Assembly (NCBI GenBank): GCA_036524675.1
Contig: DATDBU010000128.1
Coordinates: 1 to 16,356 of the forward strand
Reading direction: 5' to 3'
Origin: DATDAW01 sp036524675
GTDB taxonomy: Bacteria; Verrucomicrobiota; Verrucomicrobiia; Chthoniobacterales; DASVRZ01
DNA: 16,356 bases
Under the pieces are notes generated by a model. It worked only from the letters and a program-made list of their open reading frames with translations, had not been told where the DNA came from and did no database searches. Position 1 is the stretch's first letter; each line of letters starts with the position of its first letter. This document shows, piece after piece, positions 7,450 through 13,749 of the stretch. A program made the position numbers and the translations under genes.

Positions 7450-7899
7450 ATGAAAGCAACCATCCTCGCCCTCCTGTCTGCGTTAGTCCTCGCCATCCCT
7501 GCCTTTGCCACGGGTGACCACAGTCACGAGAAGAAAAAGGCCGGTCCAAACGGCGGGCGTATCATCAAAGTCGTCGAGCCCAATGCGGAATTCTTCGTGG
7601 CCGCCGATCGCAAGGTTCAGATCACGTTTCTGGGAACTGACGGGAAAGCCATCGCTCCTGCTGCCCAGATCGTCACCGTCACAGCCGGAGATCGCTCCGC
7701 GCCCGTAAAATTGACATTCATAAAATCCGGAGACGTCCTGATTTCCGAGCAAGCGCTTCCCGAGGGCGATGGCTTCCCGACCGTCGTGCAAATCAAGGCA
7801 ACGCCCGAAGCCAAAGCCGCGGTGGAAAAATTCAACCTGAGCCTTTCGAAATGCCCCGAGTGTAAATTGGACGAATACGCCTGCATCTGCGCCCACTAA
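7450..7899 (+). CDS. Small periplasmic protein with C-terminal CPEC...CIC cluster, end of the RND operon
   Basis: I do not recognise this 149-residue protein as a named family. It has a clear signal peptide (MKATILALLSALVLAIPAFA, cleavage after residue 20), a short His-containing stretch (DHSHEKKK, 23-30), a central beta-rich domain with GPNGGRIIKVVEPNAEFFV, and a C-terminal cluster with Cys135, Cys138, Cys145, Cys147 and a terminal His149. The cluster resembles a compact metal site. It starts 34 bp after the RND gene on the same strand, so it is probably co-transcribed. The ATG at 7450 begins the signal peptide; longer in-frame starts lie inside the pump gene and are rejected. A periplasmic metal-binding accessory of the efflux system is likely, but inferred. 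Confidence 0.75.
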   Translation: MKATILALLSALVLAIPAFATGDHSHEKKKAGPNGGRIIKVVEPNAEFFVAADRKVQITFLGTDGKAIAPAAQIVTVTAGDRSAPVKLTFIKSGDVLISEQALPEGDGFPTVVQIKATPEAKAAVEKFNLSLSKCPECKLDEYACICAH

Positions 7900-8075
7900 G
7901 AACCAAACGTGCCGGAAAAACTGAACACGCTTGGTTGAGCCGATGGCCCTGGAGCGCGCAGCCGATGTGGGGAACTTGTTGCAGGCCAGGGATTTCCGCA
8001 GACGCAGAGAGAACGCCGTTTCGGGCCTGCACGAGCGAAGAACAATGGGCACGTGGCGATGATTGACAGATTGAC
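7900..8075. other. Non-coding spacer after the RND gene string
   Basis: I see no convincing gene, terminator or promoter here. The minus-strand ORFs crossing it continue deep into the preceding gene and show no family motif. Confidence 0.4.
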
Positions 8076-8267
8076 ATGCACATTGCGATGACTGCGACGC
8101 ACGCGGCGATGACGACGTCTCAAGCCTCAACGACTGCGTCTCAAGACTCGATGGCTGCGTCTCAAGACTCGATGGCTGCGTCTCAAGCTGCGATGGCTAC
8201 GTCTCAAGGCTCAATGGCTGCAATGTGCCCTGAAGTTGCCCTGATTTGTGCCCCGCTGAGCCACTGA
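8076..8267 (+). CDS. Doubtful small ORF encoding Met/Ser/Ala heptad repeats
   Basis: The 63-residue frame spans the 21-bp repeat array, giving heptads such as MAASQDS and MATSQGS with a Met about every seven residues, and ends in CPEVALICAPLSH. It has no clear ribosome site and no recognised domain. Its TGA stop is followed immediately and in frame by an ATG opening another short frame. It may be a real low-complexity peptide, a decayed gene, or merely an open frame forced by a repeat of length divisible by three. Confidence 0.25.
   Translation: MHIAMTATHAAMTTSQASTTASQDSMAASQDSMAASQAAMATSQGSMAAMCPEVALICAPLSH
8087..8220 (+). repeat. 21-bp tandem repeat array, about six units
   Basis: Units begin at 8087, 8108, 8129, 8150, 8171 and 8192, with a partial unit at 8213. 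The best conserved pair is GATGGCTGCGTCTCAAGACTC at 8150 and 8171 (the second differs only near its end). The core TCTCAAG occurs in five units. Units are contiguous, with no spacers. Because 21 is a multiple of three, the array reads on the plus strand as heptapeptide repeats of the type ASQDSMA. Confidence 0.8.
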
Positions 8268-8414
8268 ATGCGGGGGACGCAATCACGGCAAATCCGGGTG
8301 CCAGGACGATCCCTTTCCGGCCATGAAGACGTGGAAAACGAACGAGCGGCTGCGCGGCTGTTCCTTTGGCTCCATGATGTTTTCATGAGCTTTTACCGGG
8401 ATGTTTCACCGTGA
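8268..8414 (+). CDS. Doubtful small ORF, 48 codons, possible gene remnant
   Basis: The frame starts at the ATG directly after the TGA of the heptad-repeat ORF and stays in the same phase. Its second half, ENERAAARLFLWLHDVFMSF, looks like an amphipathic to hydrophobic helix rather than random translation. No start signal or family is recognised. A shifted frame beginning at 8401 continues with FHRDGGGKNVNHVLDAIG, so the two pieces could be a frameshifted remnant of one gene. Confidence 0.22.
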   Translation: MRGTQSRQIRVPGRSLSGHEDVENERAAARLFLWLHDVFMSFYRDVSP

Positions 8415-8470
8415 CGGCGGCGGCAAAAACGTCAACCATGTCCTCGACGCCATCGGGGTAGGGGGCGAAG

Positions 8471-8530
8471 ATGGCAGATCAACGTGAAGTCGACGTCGGA
8501 AAACTGATGCCGAAAACGCCCGAAACATGA
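8471..8530 (+). CDS. Possible 19-codon leader peptide coupled to the ATPase gene
   Basis: MADQREVDVGKLMPKTPET is preceded by a purine-rich stretch (GGGGGCGAAG), and its TGA at 8528-8530 overlaps the ATPase ATG at 8527 (ATGA). The ATPase itself has no obvious ribosome site. A translated leader re-initiating into the ATPase would explain both facts, but the ORF is short enough to be chance. Confidence 0.28.
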   Translation: MADQREVDVGKLMPKTPET

Positions 8531-10770
8531 GCCACGAACACGAGCACTCATCCTGCGGTTGCGGTCACGATCATGAACATTCTGGAAAAGCTAAGGCACG
8601 GGAAAACATCGCCCTCAATCCCGACGCGAGAGGCGATGTTCAGACGACGCTGCGTGTGGCAGGCATGGATTGCGCGGATGAAGTCGAAGCGCTCGAGCAG
8701 GTGTTGCGCCCGCTCAAAGGGGTGCGCGAGGTGCGTGTGAACCTCATGGGCGGCAAGGTGACGCTGCTGCATGATGATTCTGTGACTCCGGATTTGCTCA
8801 TTCGGACCATTTCGCCCACGGGCCTCAAAGCGTCGCGTGAGGACGCAGGCGACAGCGGCGTCGAAGATGCAAGGCGGGAGCGACAGATCGCCGTCGTCAT
8901 TTCCGGCGTGTTCACTGGAGCCGGGTTGCTGATTCATTGGACGAAGCTTGCGCCGGAATGGGTGGCTGATGTGGCATTCGCGATTGGCATCGTGGCGGGC
9001 GGCTGGTTTGTCGTGCCAAAAGCCTGGCGGGCGATTCGACGTAAATCGCTCGATATGAACGTGCTCATGACCCTTGCCGTCATGGGCGCGCTGGCGATTC
9101 ACGAATGGTCTGAGGGAGCGGTCGTGGCGTTTCTTTTTGCGCTGTCGGAATTATTGGAAGCTTTCAGCCTTGCACGTGCGCGCAAAGCGGTGCAGGCGCT
9201 CATGCAGCTCACGCCCGAAACGGCGCTGTTGAAGGACGGCGAATGGGGCGAAGCGTTTCGCGAAGTGCCCGTGGAGGAGGTGGCTCCGGGTTCGACGATC
9301 GCCGTCAAATCCGGTTCGCGAATTCCGCTGGATGGCGAGGTGATCCGTGGTGAATCGGCGGTCAACCAGGCTTCAATCACTGGCGAATCGATGCCCGTTG
9401 AAAAGAAACCGGGTGATGCGGTTTTCGCTGGCACGATCAATGGTGAAGGCTCGCTCGAGATCCGCACCACCAAAGATTACTCAGACACAACCATCGCAAA
9501 GATCATCCACCTCGTGGAAGAAGCGCAGTCGCAAAAAGCGCCGTCTCAACGGTTCGTGGACGTTTTTGCGCGCTACTACACGCCGGCCGTTTTGGTAGCG
9601 GCCATGCTCGTCGTTGTTCTGCCGCCGCTGCTGTTCGGAGGCGAATGGGTCACGTGGTTCTATCGCGGCCTCGTTCTGCTTGTCGTCGGATGTCCCTGCG
9701 CACTCGTCATCTCCACGCCAGTCTCCGTAGTCTCCGGCCTGACCGCCATGGCGCGGCGCGGCGTGCTGATTAAAGGTGGGGCCGTTCTCGAAGCCGTGGG
9801 AAAATTGCGTGCTCTTGCTGTCGATAAAACCGGCACGATTACCGAAGGCAAACCGCGCGTTACCAAAGTGCTTGCGCTGAATTCCCAGTCCGAGGCCGAT
9901 ATCATTCGCGTCGCAGCCGCCATCGACGCGCACTCGGAGCATCCGCTCGCTCAAGCCGTGGTCGCGTATGCGGAGGAGAAGCAAATCGCTTTCCCGCGTT
10001 GCGAAAATTATCAGGCGAGAAACGGACGCGGCGCTGAGGGCGTCATCGACGGGCATTCCTATTTTGTCGGCAACCACCGTTTCACGCATGAACTGGCTGT
10101 TTGTTCGCCGCAAATCGAGCAGCGGCTTGCCGAGATCGAAGCGGATGCACAATCGGTGGTCGTTGTCGGTCATAAACCGCACGATGACTGTGCGGGCGAA
10201 GTGCTCGGTGTTCTGGCCGTCGGCGACACCATCCGCGCCAACGCGGCGGAGGCTGTCACGGCATTGCACCGGGTGGGAGTGCAAAAAATCGTCATGCTTA
10301 GCGGCGACAATCAGCGCACTGCCAGCGCCATTGCGAGTCGGGCGGGCATCGACGAAGCGCATGGCGATTTGCTGCCCAATCAGAAAATCGAACGGGTCAA
10401 AACACTGCTCGCCGAATCCCAATACGTCGGGATGATTGGCGACGGCGTGAATGACGCTCCGGCCATGGCCGCCGCAAGTGTCGGGATCGCAATGGGCGGC
10501 GCGGGCACGGATACGGCTATCGAAACGGCCGACATGGCGCTCATGGAGGATGACCTCAGCAAAGTTGCCGAAGCCGTCGCGCTCGGCCGTCGCACCGTAG
10601 GCATAATCAAGTTCAACATTGCTTTTGCTCTGGGATTGAAAGCCCTTTTCCTGGTCCTTGCGCTCACTGGGTACACGAGCCTCTGGTTGGCGATCCTCGC
10701 TGACACAGGCGCAACGCTGCTAGTCGTGGCCAATGCATTGCGGTTGTTGAAAGCTCCCGCCGATCGCTAA
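8527..10770 (+). CDS. zntA: Zn/Cd/Pb-exporting P1B-type ATPase (ZntA/CadA-like)
   Basis: This 747-residue inner-membrane ATPase pumps divalent soft metals out of the cytoplasm. The N terminus is Cys/His-rich (HEHEHSSCGCGHDHEH, 3-18), followed by one HMA domain whose metal loop is GMDCADE (46-52), with a single Cys and downstream acids instead of CxxC. Catalytic motifs are complete: TGES (285-288), CPC in the membrane (389-391), DKTGT with phosphorylated Asp433, EHP (471-473) and GDGVND (638-643). Lys705 and Asp726 in the last two membrane helices are 21 residues apart, exactly as Lys693 and Asp714 of E. coli ZntA, which places it in the P1B-2 zinc/cadmium/lead group rather than copper. The start ATG overlaps the stop of a short leader ORF. 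It is followed after 6 bp by a methyltransferase gene, so both are probably co-transcribed. Confidence 0.95.
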   Translation: MSHEHEHSSCGCGHDHEHSGKAKARENIALNPDARGDVQTTLRVAGMDCADEVEALEQVLRPLKGVREVRVNLMGGKVTLLHDDSVTPDLLIRTISPTGLKASREDAGDSGVEDARRERQIAVVISGVFTGAGLLIHWTKLAPEWVADVAFAIGIVAGGWFVVPKAWRAIRRKSLDMNVLMTLAVMGALAIHEWSEGAVVAFLFALSELLEAFSLARARKAVQALMQLTPETALLKDGEWGEAFREVPVEEVAPGSTIAVKSGSRIPLDGEVIRGESAVNQASITGESMPVEKKPGDAVFAGTINGEGSLEIRTTKDYSDTTIAKIIHLVEEAQSQKAPSQRFVDVFARYYTPAVLVAAMLVVVLPPLLFGGEWVTWFYRGLVLLVVGCPCALVISTPVSVVSGLTAMARRGVLIKGGAVLEAVGKLRALAVDKTGTITEGKPRVTKVLALNSQSEADIIRVAAAIDAHSEHPLAQAVVAYAEEKQIAFPRCENYQARNGRGAEGVIDGHSYFVGNHRFTHELAVCSPQIEQRLAEIEADAQSVVVVGHKPHDDCAGEVLGVLAVGDTIRANAAEAVTALHRVGVQKIVMLSGDNQRTASAIASRAGIDEAHGDLLPNQKIERVKTLLAESQYVGMIGDGVNDAPAMAAASVGIAMGGAGTDTAIETADMALMEDDLSKVAEAVALGRRTVGIIKFNIAFALGLKALFLVLALTGYTSLWLAILADTGATLLVVANALRLLKAPADR

Positions 10771-10776
10771 TTTGCT

Positions 10777-11355
10777 ATGACCGATCCTTCGCAACCGCGA
10801 TTTTGGGACGAACGCTACGCCGCCCGGCAGACGCCATGGGACTTCGGCGGCGTTCCCCGTGCGCTGCGGGAATTTCTATCCAGGGGAAAGCCGGGGAAAG
10901 TCCTCATTCCCGGCTGCGGCTGCGGGCATGAGGTCCGCGCTTTCGCCCAGGCAGGCTGGGACGTGGATGCGTTGGATTTCTCGGCAGAAGCCGTTCGCTT
11001 GGCGCGTGGATGGCTTGGCGAACACGGGCGTTTTGTGAGGAACGTGGATTTTTTTTCCGAGAACCCAAACGCGCGGTTCGATCTCATTTACGAGCGTACG
11101 TTCCTATGTGCGCTTCCACGAAATCTCTGGCCTGCATGGGCCGAACGGGTCGCGCATTGTTTGAGTCAAGGTGGACGTCTTGCCGGTTTCTTCTTCGTCG
11201 GGGAGGAACCCAATCCGCCGCCTACACCCCTTGCTCCGGGCGAACTGGAAGCGCTCCTCGCGGGTCAATTCACGCTGATAGAAAAAACAACGGTGTCCGA
11301 TTCCCTTCCTCTTTTCATCGGAAGGGAAACCTGGCAGGTCTGGAGAAAACGGTAA
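10777..11355 (+). CDS. TPMT-like SAM-dependent methyltransferase
   Basis: The 192-residue protein has the thiopurine S-methyltransferase family layout: an N-terminal FWDERYAARQTPWDFGG segment (9-25), the SAM-binding motif I LIPGCGCGHE (43-52), an acidic residue after beta 2 (ALDFS, Asp67), and the FDLIYERTFLCALP motif near residue 101. Bacterial members methylate thiols and some detoxify selenium or tellurium oxyanions to volatile products. Starting 6 bp after the metal ATPase, it may share its operon and belong to the same metal/metalloid resistance theme; substrate is unknown. The two Cys in GCGCG are a local peculiarity. The 3' end overlaps the likely start of the following broken ynfA-like gene. 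Confidence 0.85.
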   Translation: MTDPSQPRFWDERYAARQTPWDFGGVPRALREFLSRGKPGKVLIPGCGCGHEVRAFAQAGWDVDALDFSAEAVRLARGWLGEHGRFVRNVDFFSENPNARFDLIYERTFLCALPRNLWPAWAERVAHCLSQGGRLAGFFFVGEEPNPPPTPLAPGELEALLAGQFTLIEKTTVSDSLPLFIGRETWQVWRKR

Positions 11356-11728
11356 AAACGGCCGCCTTCTATATTTTAACGGCGCTGGCTGAAATCTGTG
11401 GCTGTTATGCGTTTTGATGGTCATCCGCCTCGGAAGACCGCTGTGGTGGATGATTTCCAGCGTCATCGTGCTGGCGGTTTTCGCCTTGCGCCAGCCGTGG
11501 TTGCATCCCGTGGTGGGCGCCGGCCGGGTGTATGCGGCATACGGCGGTGTCTATATCGTGGCTTCACTGGCATGGCTCTGGGCAGTGGAAAAGCCCTGCC
11601 GACCATGGAATATCCTTGGAGCAGCCGTTTGCCTCGCGGGCGCGGTGATCATTTACTTCGGCCCGCGGACAGATGTCACGAAATCCCAGGTGTCATGCGG
11701 TGGACGCCTCGAAGGGCGAAGCGGGTAG
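11340..11728 (+). pseudogene. ynfA: YnfA/UPF0060-family small membrane protein, broken by one frameshift
   Basis: Two adjoining frames together spell a UPF0060 protein, a four-helix small membrane protein related to the SMR exporters. The first frame reads TAAFYILTALAEICGCYAF and stops at a TGA at 11415-11417. The second frame takes up at the ATG overlapping that stop and reads VIRLGRPLWWM, then GRVYAAYGGVYIVASLAWLW and ends CLAGAVIIYFGPR before a non-family tail. Family members read through with a Trp at the break, so a single missing G near 11416 explains the split. The upstream start is unclear: a CTG at 11340, inside the methyltransferase gene, would give a natural length. It could be a true pseudogene, a sequencing error, or two coupled peptides; the first two are more likely. 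Confidence 0.72.
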
Positions 11729-11732
11729 AGTG

Positions 11733-11765
11733 ACATCTGATGTGCTTAGATTTAGCATCAGATGT
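11733..11765. promoter_or_regulatory. Inverted-repeat operator of the first vapBC module
   Basis: ACATCTGATG (11733-11742) and CATCAGATGT (11756-11765) are perfect inverted arms 13 bp apart, the second directly touching the vapB ATG at 11766. Each arm is itself a small palindrome around CATCwGATG, so there are two binding half-sites about 22 bp (two helical turns) apart. This layout fits autoregulation by a ribbon-helix-helix VapB-VapC complex. The AT-rich spacer (TTAGAT) may contain the -10 element. Confidence 0.65.
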
Positions 11766-12000
11766 ATGAGGACTACACTGGATTTGGACAAACCTGTTTC
11801 TGGATGGTTTGAAGGCCTTACAGAAAAAGGAAAAACGTTCCTTGAGCGAACTTGCTTCCCGGCTTCTGGCAGAAGGTCTGGCCCGACATTCCCACACGCG
11901 ATCCGCCCCGGAGCACCTCGCTTGGAAATCTAAAGCCATGGAAGCCCGGATCGACCTGTCCGACAAGGAAGCGCTCTATCGCGTGCTGGACCAGCCATGA
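11766..12000 (+). pseudogene. vapB: VapB-like ribbon-helix-helix antitoxin, frameshifted
   Basis: The gene begins MRTTLDLDKPV, a typical ribbon-helix-helix beta strand, and then goes out of frame. Removing one T from the TTT at 11797-11799 restores LDGLKALQKKEKRSLSEL and LASRLLAEGLAR, the expected two helices, followed by a C-terminal toxin-binding tail ending YRVLDQP. The restored protein would be about 77 residues, normal for VapB. As it stands, translation from the ATG ends in an unrelated tail at 11933, or starts internally at a TTG (11809), losing the DNA-binding strand. The stop overlaps the vapC ATG (ATGA), as in intact operons. Either the antitoxin is inactivated or this is a homopolymer error in the sequence. 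Confidence 0.75.
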
Positions 12001-12434
12001 GTTATTCTTTGGATGCTAATCTGCTTCTTTACGCTTCCGACACGAGTTCTCCGCATTTTTCTTCCGCAAAGACGTTTCTGGAAGCGATTCCCCGCGACCC
12101 CGATCTCCTTTGCCTGACTTGGATCACGCTTCTCAGTTACCAGCGGATCGCCACGCACCCGGCCATTTTTCGGTCTCCTCTGGCTCCCGCTGAGGCGTGG
12201 GCCAACGTCACTGCGCTGCTCACTCTTCCCCGTGTCCGTCTCATCGGCGAGGACGTCTCCTTTGCCGAGGACTATGCAGCCACGGCGGCGGCTTTTCCCA
12301 TACGCGGAAATCTCGTGCTGGACGCCCACCTCGCCACCATTCTGAGGGAACATGGCGTACGGCGCCTTTACACAGCAGACGCTGATTTCCGCAAGTTTGA
12401 ATTCCTGGATGTGGTCAATCCCTTAAAGGCCTAA
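11997..12434 (+). CDS. vapC: VapC-like PIN-domain ribonuclease toxin
   Basis: The 145-residue PIN-domain protein is the toxin of the module; VapC proteins cut specific RNAs with Mg2+ held by acidic residues. Asp6 (SLDANLLLYASD), Asp109 (NLVLDAHLATI) and Asp128/Asp130 (TADADFRKF) are in the expected places. The second conserved acid, normally a Glu in the WxxLxEFxR segment, is not obvious: here it reads WITLLSYQRIATHP with Ser47 at that position, a variant that some PIN subfamilies share. The gene overlaps its antitoxin by 4 bp. Its antitoxin gene carries a frameshift, so if the sequence is correct this toxin is either inactive, neutralised by another antitoxin, or dependent on a residual C-terminal VapB fragment. 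Confidence 0.85.
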   Translation: MSYSLDANLLLYASDTSSPHFSSAKTFLEAIPRDPDLLCLTWITLLSYQRIATHPAIFRSPLAPAEAWANVTALLTLPRVRLIGEDVSFAEDYAATAAAFPIRGNLVLDAHLATILREHGVRRLYTADADFRKFEFLDVVNPLKA

Positions 12435-12454
12435 CGGAAAATTCCGGAAGCCTT
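12426..12454. terminator. Stem-loop between convergent vapC genes, possible bidirectional terminator
   Basis: AAGGC (12426-12430) pairs with GCCTT (12450-12454), and inside it CGGAA (12435-12439) pairs with TTCCG (12442-12446). It overlaps the end of the plus-strand vapC and faces the minus-strand vapC. There is no T-run on either side, so terminator function is a guess from position and structure. Confidence 0.3.
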
Positions 12455-12527
12455 CGGGGCGCGTGTTCGTGCGTGGGCGGCCCGGTGTCAGGCTGCCGCC
12501 GAACGTTGGAGTCGAAGAACGGCTTGT

Positions 12528-12920
12528 TTATGCAGGCACCGTCAGGTGCAGGCCAAAGGGCACGAAGGGTTGGAAATCCTCCAGATTGGTGGCGAGGAGT
12601 TCGGCGCCGGATTCGATGGCGCTGGCCGCGATGAAACAATCGGCAGTGGACGCGCGACGGCAGCCGGTGGCGTTGAAAAGGCGAGCGGCCAGCTCCGCGG
12701 TCCCGCGAGTAACGGGCTGGACGCGCGCTCCCACGACGCGCTCGACGCGCAGCAGCTCGTCTGAGAGCAGAGGCCCGCGCACAAACTCATGCCAGGCCAC
12801 TGCACTTGCCGCGGGGAGCTGGCCTTGCTGAACGCGTTCACGTACGAGCTGCACGACTCCGCCAGCTGGATCGGCCAGGGCGATAAGGGCGTTCGTATCC
12901 AGCTGGATAAACCGGTTCAT
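12528..12920 (-). CDS. vapC: VapC-like PIN-domain ribonuclease toxin (second module)
   Basis: The 130-residue product carries the full PIN acidic set: Asp8 (QLDTNALIALAD), Glu45 (AWHEFVRGP), Asp94 (STADCFIAASAI) and Asp115 in TNLEDFQPF. The last motif and the closing FGL segment are typical of VapC toxins. It is encoded 18 bp downstream of its antitoxin, with a purine-rich ribosome site (AGAGGCGG) just before the ATG. It faces the other vapC gene end to end. Sequence features differ enough from the first VapC (acid spacing, Glu45 present) that this is not a recent duplicate. Confidence 0.9.
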   Translation of the reverse strand: MNRFIQLDTNALIALADPAGGVVQLVRERVQQGQLPAASAVAWHEFVRGPLLSDELLRVERVVGARVQPVTRGTAELAARLFNATGCRRASTADCFIAASAIESGAELLATNLEDFQPFVPFGLHLTVPA

Positions 12921-12938
12921 GATGCCGCCTCTGTGGTT

Positions 12939-13208
12939 TCAGCCTTCCGCTCTCAATTTTCGGACTTCGGCTTGGAGCCGGGCTGTCCGATTGGGTGCAG
13001 AGGGCGGGCAGCGCAGAATGTCGTCCAAGGCTGCCAAAACCCGCTGGGCCTCATCCTTGTCCGAGGTCACAGCTCCTGGTTCCTCTGCCAACACCGCTCT
13101 CAACCCATCGGAAACCAAGTCCTTGATCTTTCTCTTTTGGGCAGCGGCACGGGTTTTCGCCTTATGATAAAGATCGTCTGGCAACTCCAGGGTAGTCTTC
13201 ATTTCCAT
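12939..13208 (-). CDS. vapB: VapB-like ribbon-helix-helix antitoxin (second module)
   Basis: The 89-residue protein starts MEMKTTLELPDDLYHKAKTR, a classic ribbon-helix-helix beta strand followed by a helix. KRKIKDLVSDGLRAVLAEE then forms the second helix of the DNA-binding domain. The C-terminal half (about residues 50-89) is charged and would bind the toxin. An internal Met at residue 3 (13202) is an equally good start. The start codon lies inside a CCATA-AA-TATGG palindrome, consistent with autoregulation. It is divergent from the lipoprotein gene on the other side. Confidence 0.85.
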   Translation of the reverse strand: MEMKTTLELPDDLYHKAKTRAAAQKRKIKDLVSDGLRAVLAEEPGAVTSDKDEAQRVLAALDDILRCPPSAPNRTARLQAEVRKLRAEG

Positions 13209-13216
13209 AAATATGG
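13205..13216. promoter_or_regulatory. Palindrome at the second vapB start, candidate operator
   Basis: CCATA (13205-13209) and TATGG (13212-13216) are inverted around AA and include the vapB start codon. On the minus strand two CATATTT cores lie 11-12 bp apart just upstream, as expected for ribbon-helix-helix dimers binding side by side. Function is inferred. Confidence 0.4.
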
Positions 13217-13337
13217 CGAAAATATGCTTTCATGGCAACAACCTGAATTTGCTCACGATGCCTAGTTGTCTTCGCCTGTGAAGCTTCATCGATGCCAAGG
13301 AGATGGACAGAGTGGGAAATCGGCCCTACGGATACGC

Positions 13338-13565
13338 GTGAAGACTCCATCGACGCCGTTTCTCGCGGCAATCGGGCTGCTGGGGCTTCTATTCTGGATG
13401 GGCGCTTGCGCCAGTCCTCTAGCTGGGCGAGCGCATGGCATAGACGCACGCGATTCTGAAAAAACCTATCGGGTATACAACGCCCGAAGCAAAACGTGGG
13501 AATGGATACGGGACGGTCGCCGGATCCCATCGCCGTACGCGGCACAGCCGGCTTACATATATTAG
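13338..13565 (+). CDS. Small predicted lipoprotein, unknown function
   Basis: From the GTG at 13338 the product is 75 residues: a basic start (MKTPSTP), a hydrophobic core (FLAAIGLLGLLFW) and MGAC with Cys24, which fits a loose lipobox, then a short polar domain. That domain ends with YRVYNARSKTWEW, RDGRRIPSPYAAQPAYIY. I recognise no family. The frame is open up to a TTG at 13266, but the GTG places the signal sequence correctly. The last 19 codons recur at protein level 2159 bp downstream (GRRVPLPYAAQSTYLY), which argues the frame is truly translated or was so recently. It stands 234 bp before the GH32 gene, on the same strand. Confidence 0.5.
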   Translation: MKTPSTPFLAAIGLLGLLFWMGACASPLAGRAHGIDARDSEKTYRVYNARSKTWEWIRDGRRIPSPYAAQPAYIY

Positions 13566-13721
13566 ACCGGTTGACTGGTTAAAAATGCCCGCGACGCGCA
13601 CGATGCAACTACATATTATCGGAAACAAAGATAATATTTCACGTCTTATTGGTTGCCTCTTCCTTGAAGTTCATGCATCATGGTCGCGGACCTTGGCAAA
13701 CACCTGGCGTCTCTCCTGAGG

Positions 13722-13738
13722 GTTCATAAATTATGAAC
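13722..13738. promoter_or_regulatory. Palindromic operator candidate upstream of the intact GH32 gene
   Basis: GTTCATAA and TTATGAAC form perfect 8-bp arms around a central A. The site is preserved, with one mismatch, in the second leader at 15884-15900. It is framed by two near-identical GG(A/C)CCTTGGCA direct repeats at 13688 and 13741, 53 bp apart in both copies. A regulator-binding site for the fructosidase gene is likely; the regulator is not in the window. Confidence 0.5.
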
Positions 13739-13749
13739 ACGGCCCTTGG

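Noticed and set aside
7483..8130. Minus-strand 215-codon ORF across the repeat and the periplasmic-protein gene
   Set aside because: Mostly antisense to a gene with a clear signal peptide and Cys cluster; no motif of its own.
8087..8220. 21-bp repeats as a CRISPR array
   Set aside because: Units are contiguous with no spacers and keep a triplet period; no cas genes are nearby.
8265..8267. TGA read as selenocysteine joining the two small ORFs
   Set aside because: No SECIS-like hairpin was seen right after it and neither ORF is a known selenoprotein family.
9481..10422. Minus-strand ORF opposite the P-type ATPase
   Set aside because: Antisense shadow; the ATPase has all catalytic motifs.
12463..12831. 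Plus-strand ORFs across the minus-strand vapC
   Set aside because: Shadows; the minus strand shows all PIN acidic residues.
13566..13590. Terminator after the lipoprotein gene (ACCGG/CTGGT hairpin)
   Set aside because: The stem needs a G-T pair and is followed by A-rich, not T-rich, sequence on the coding strand.
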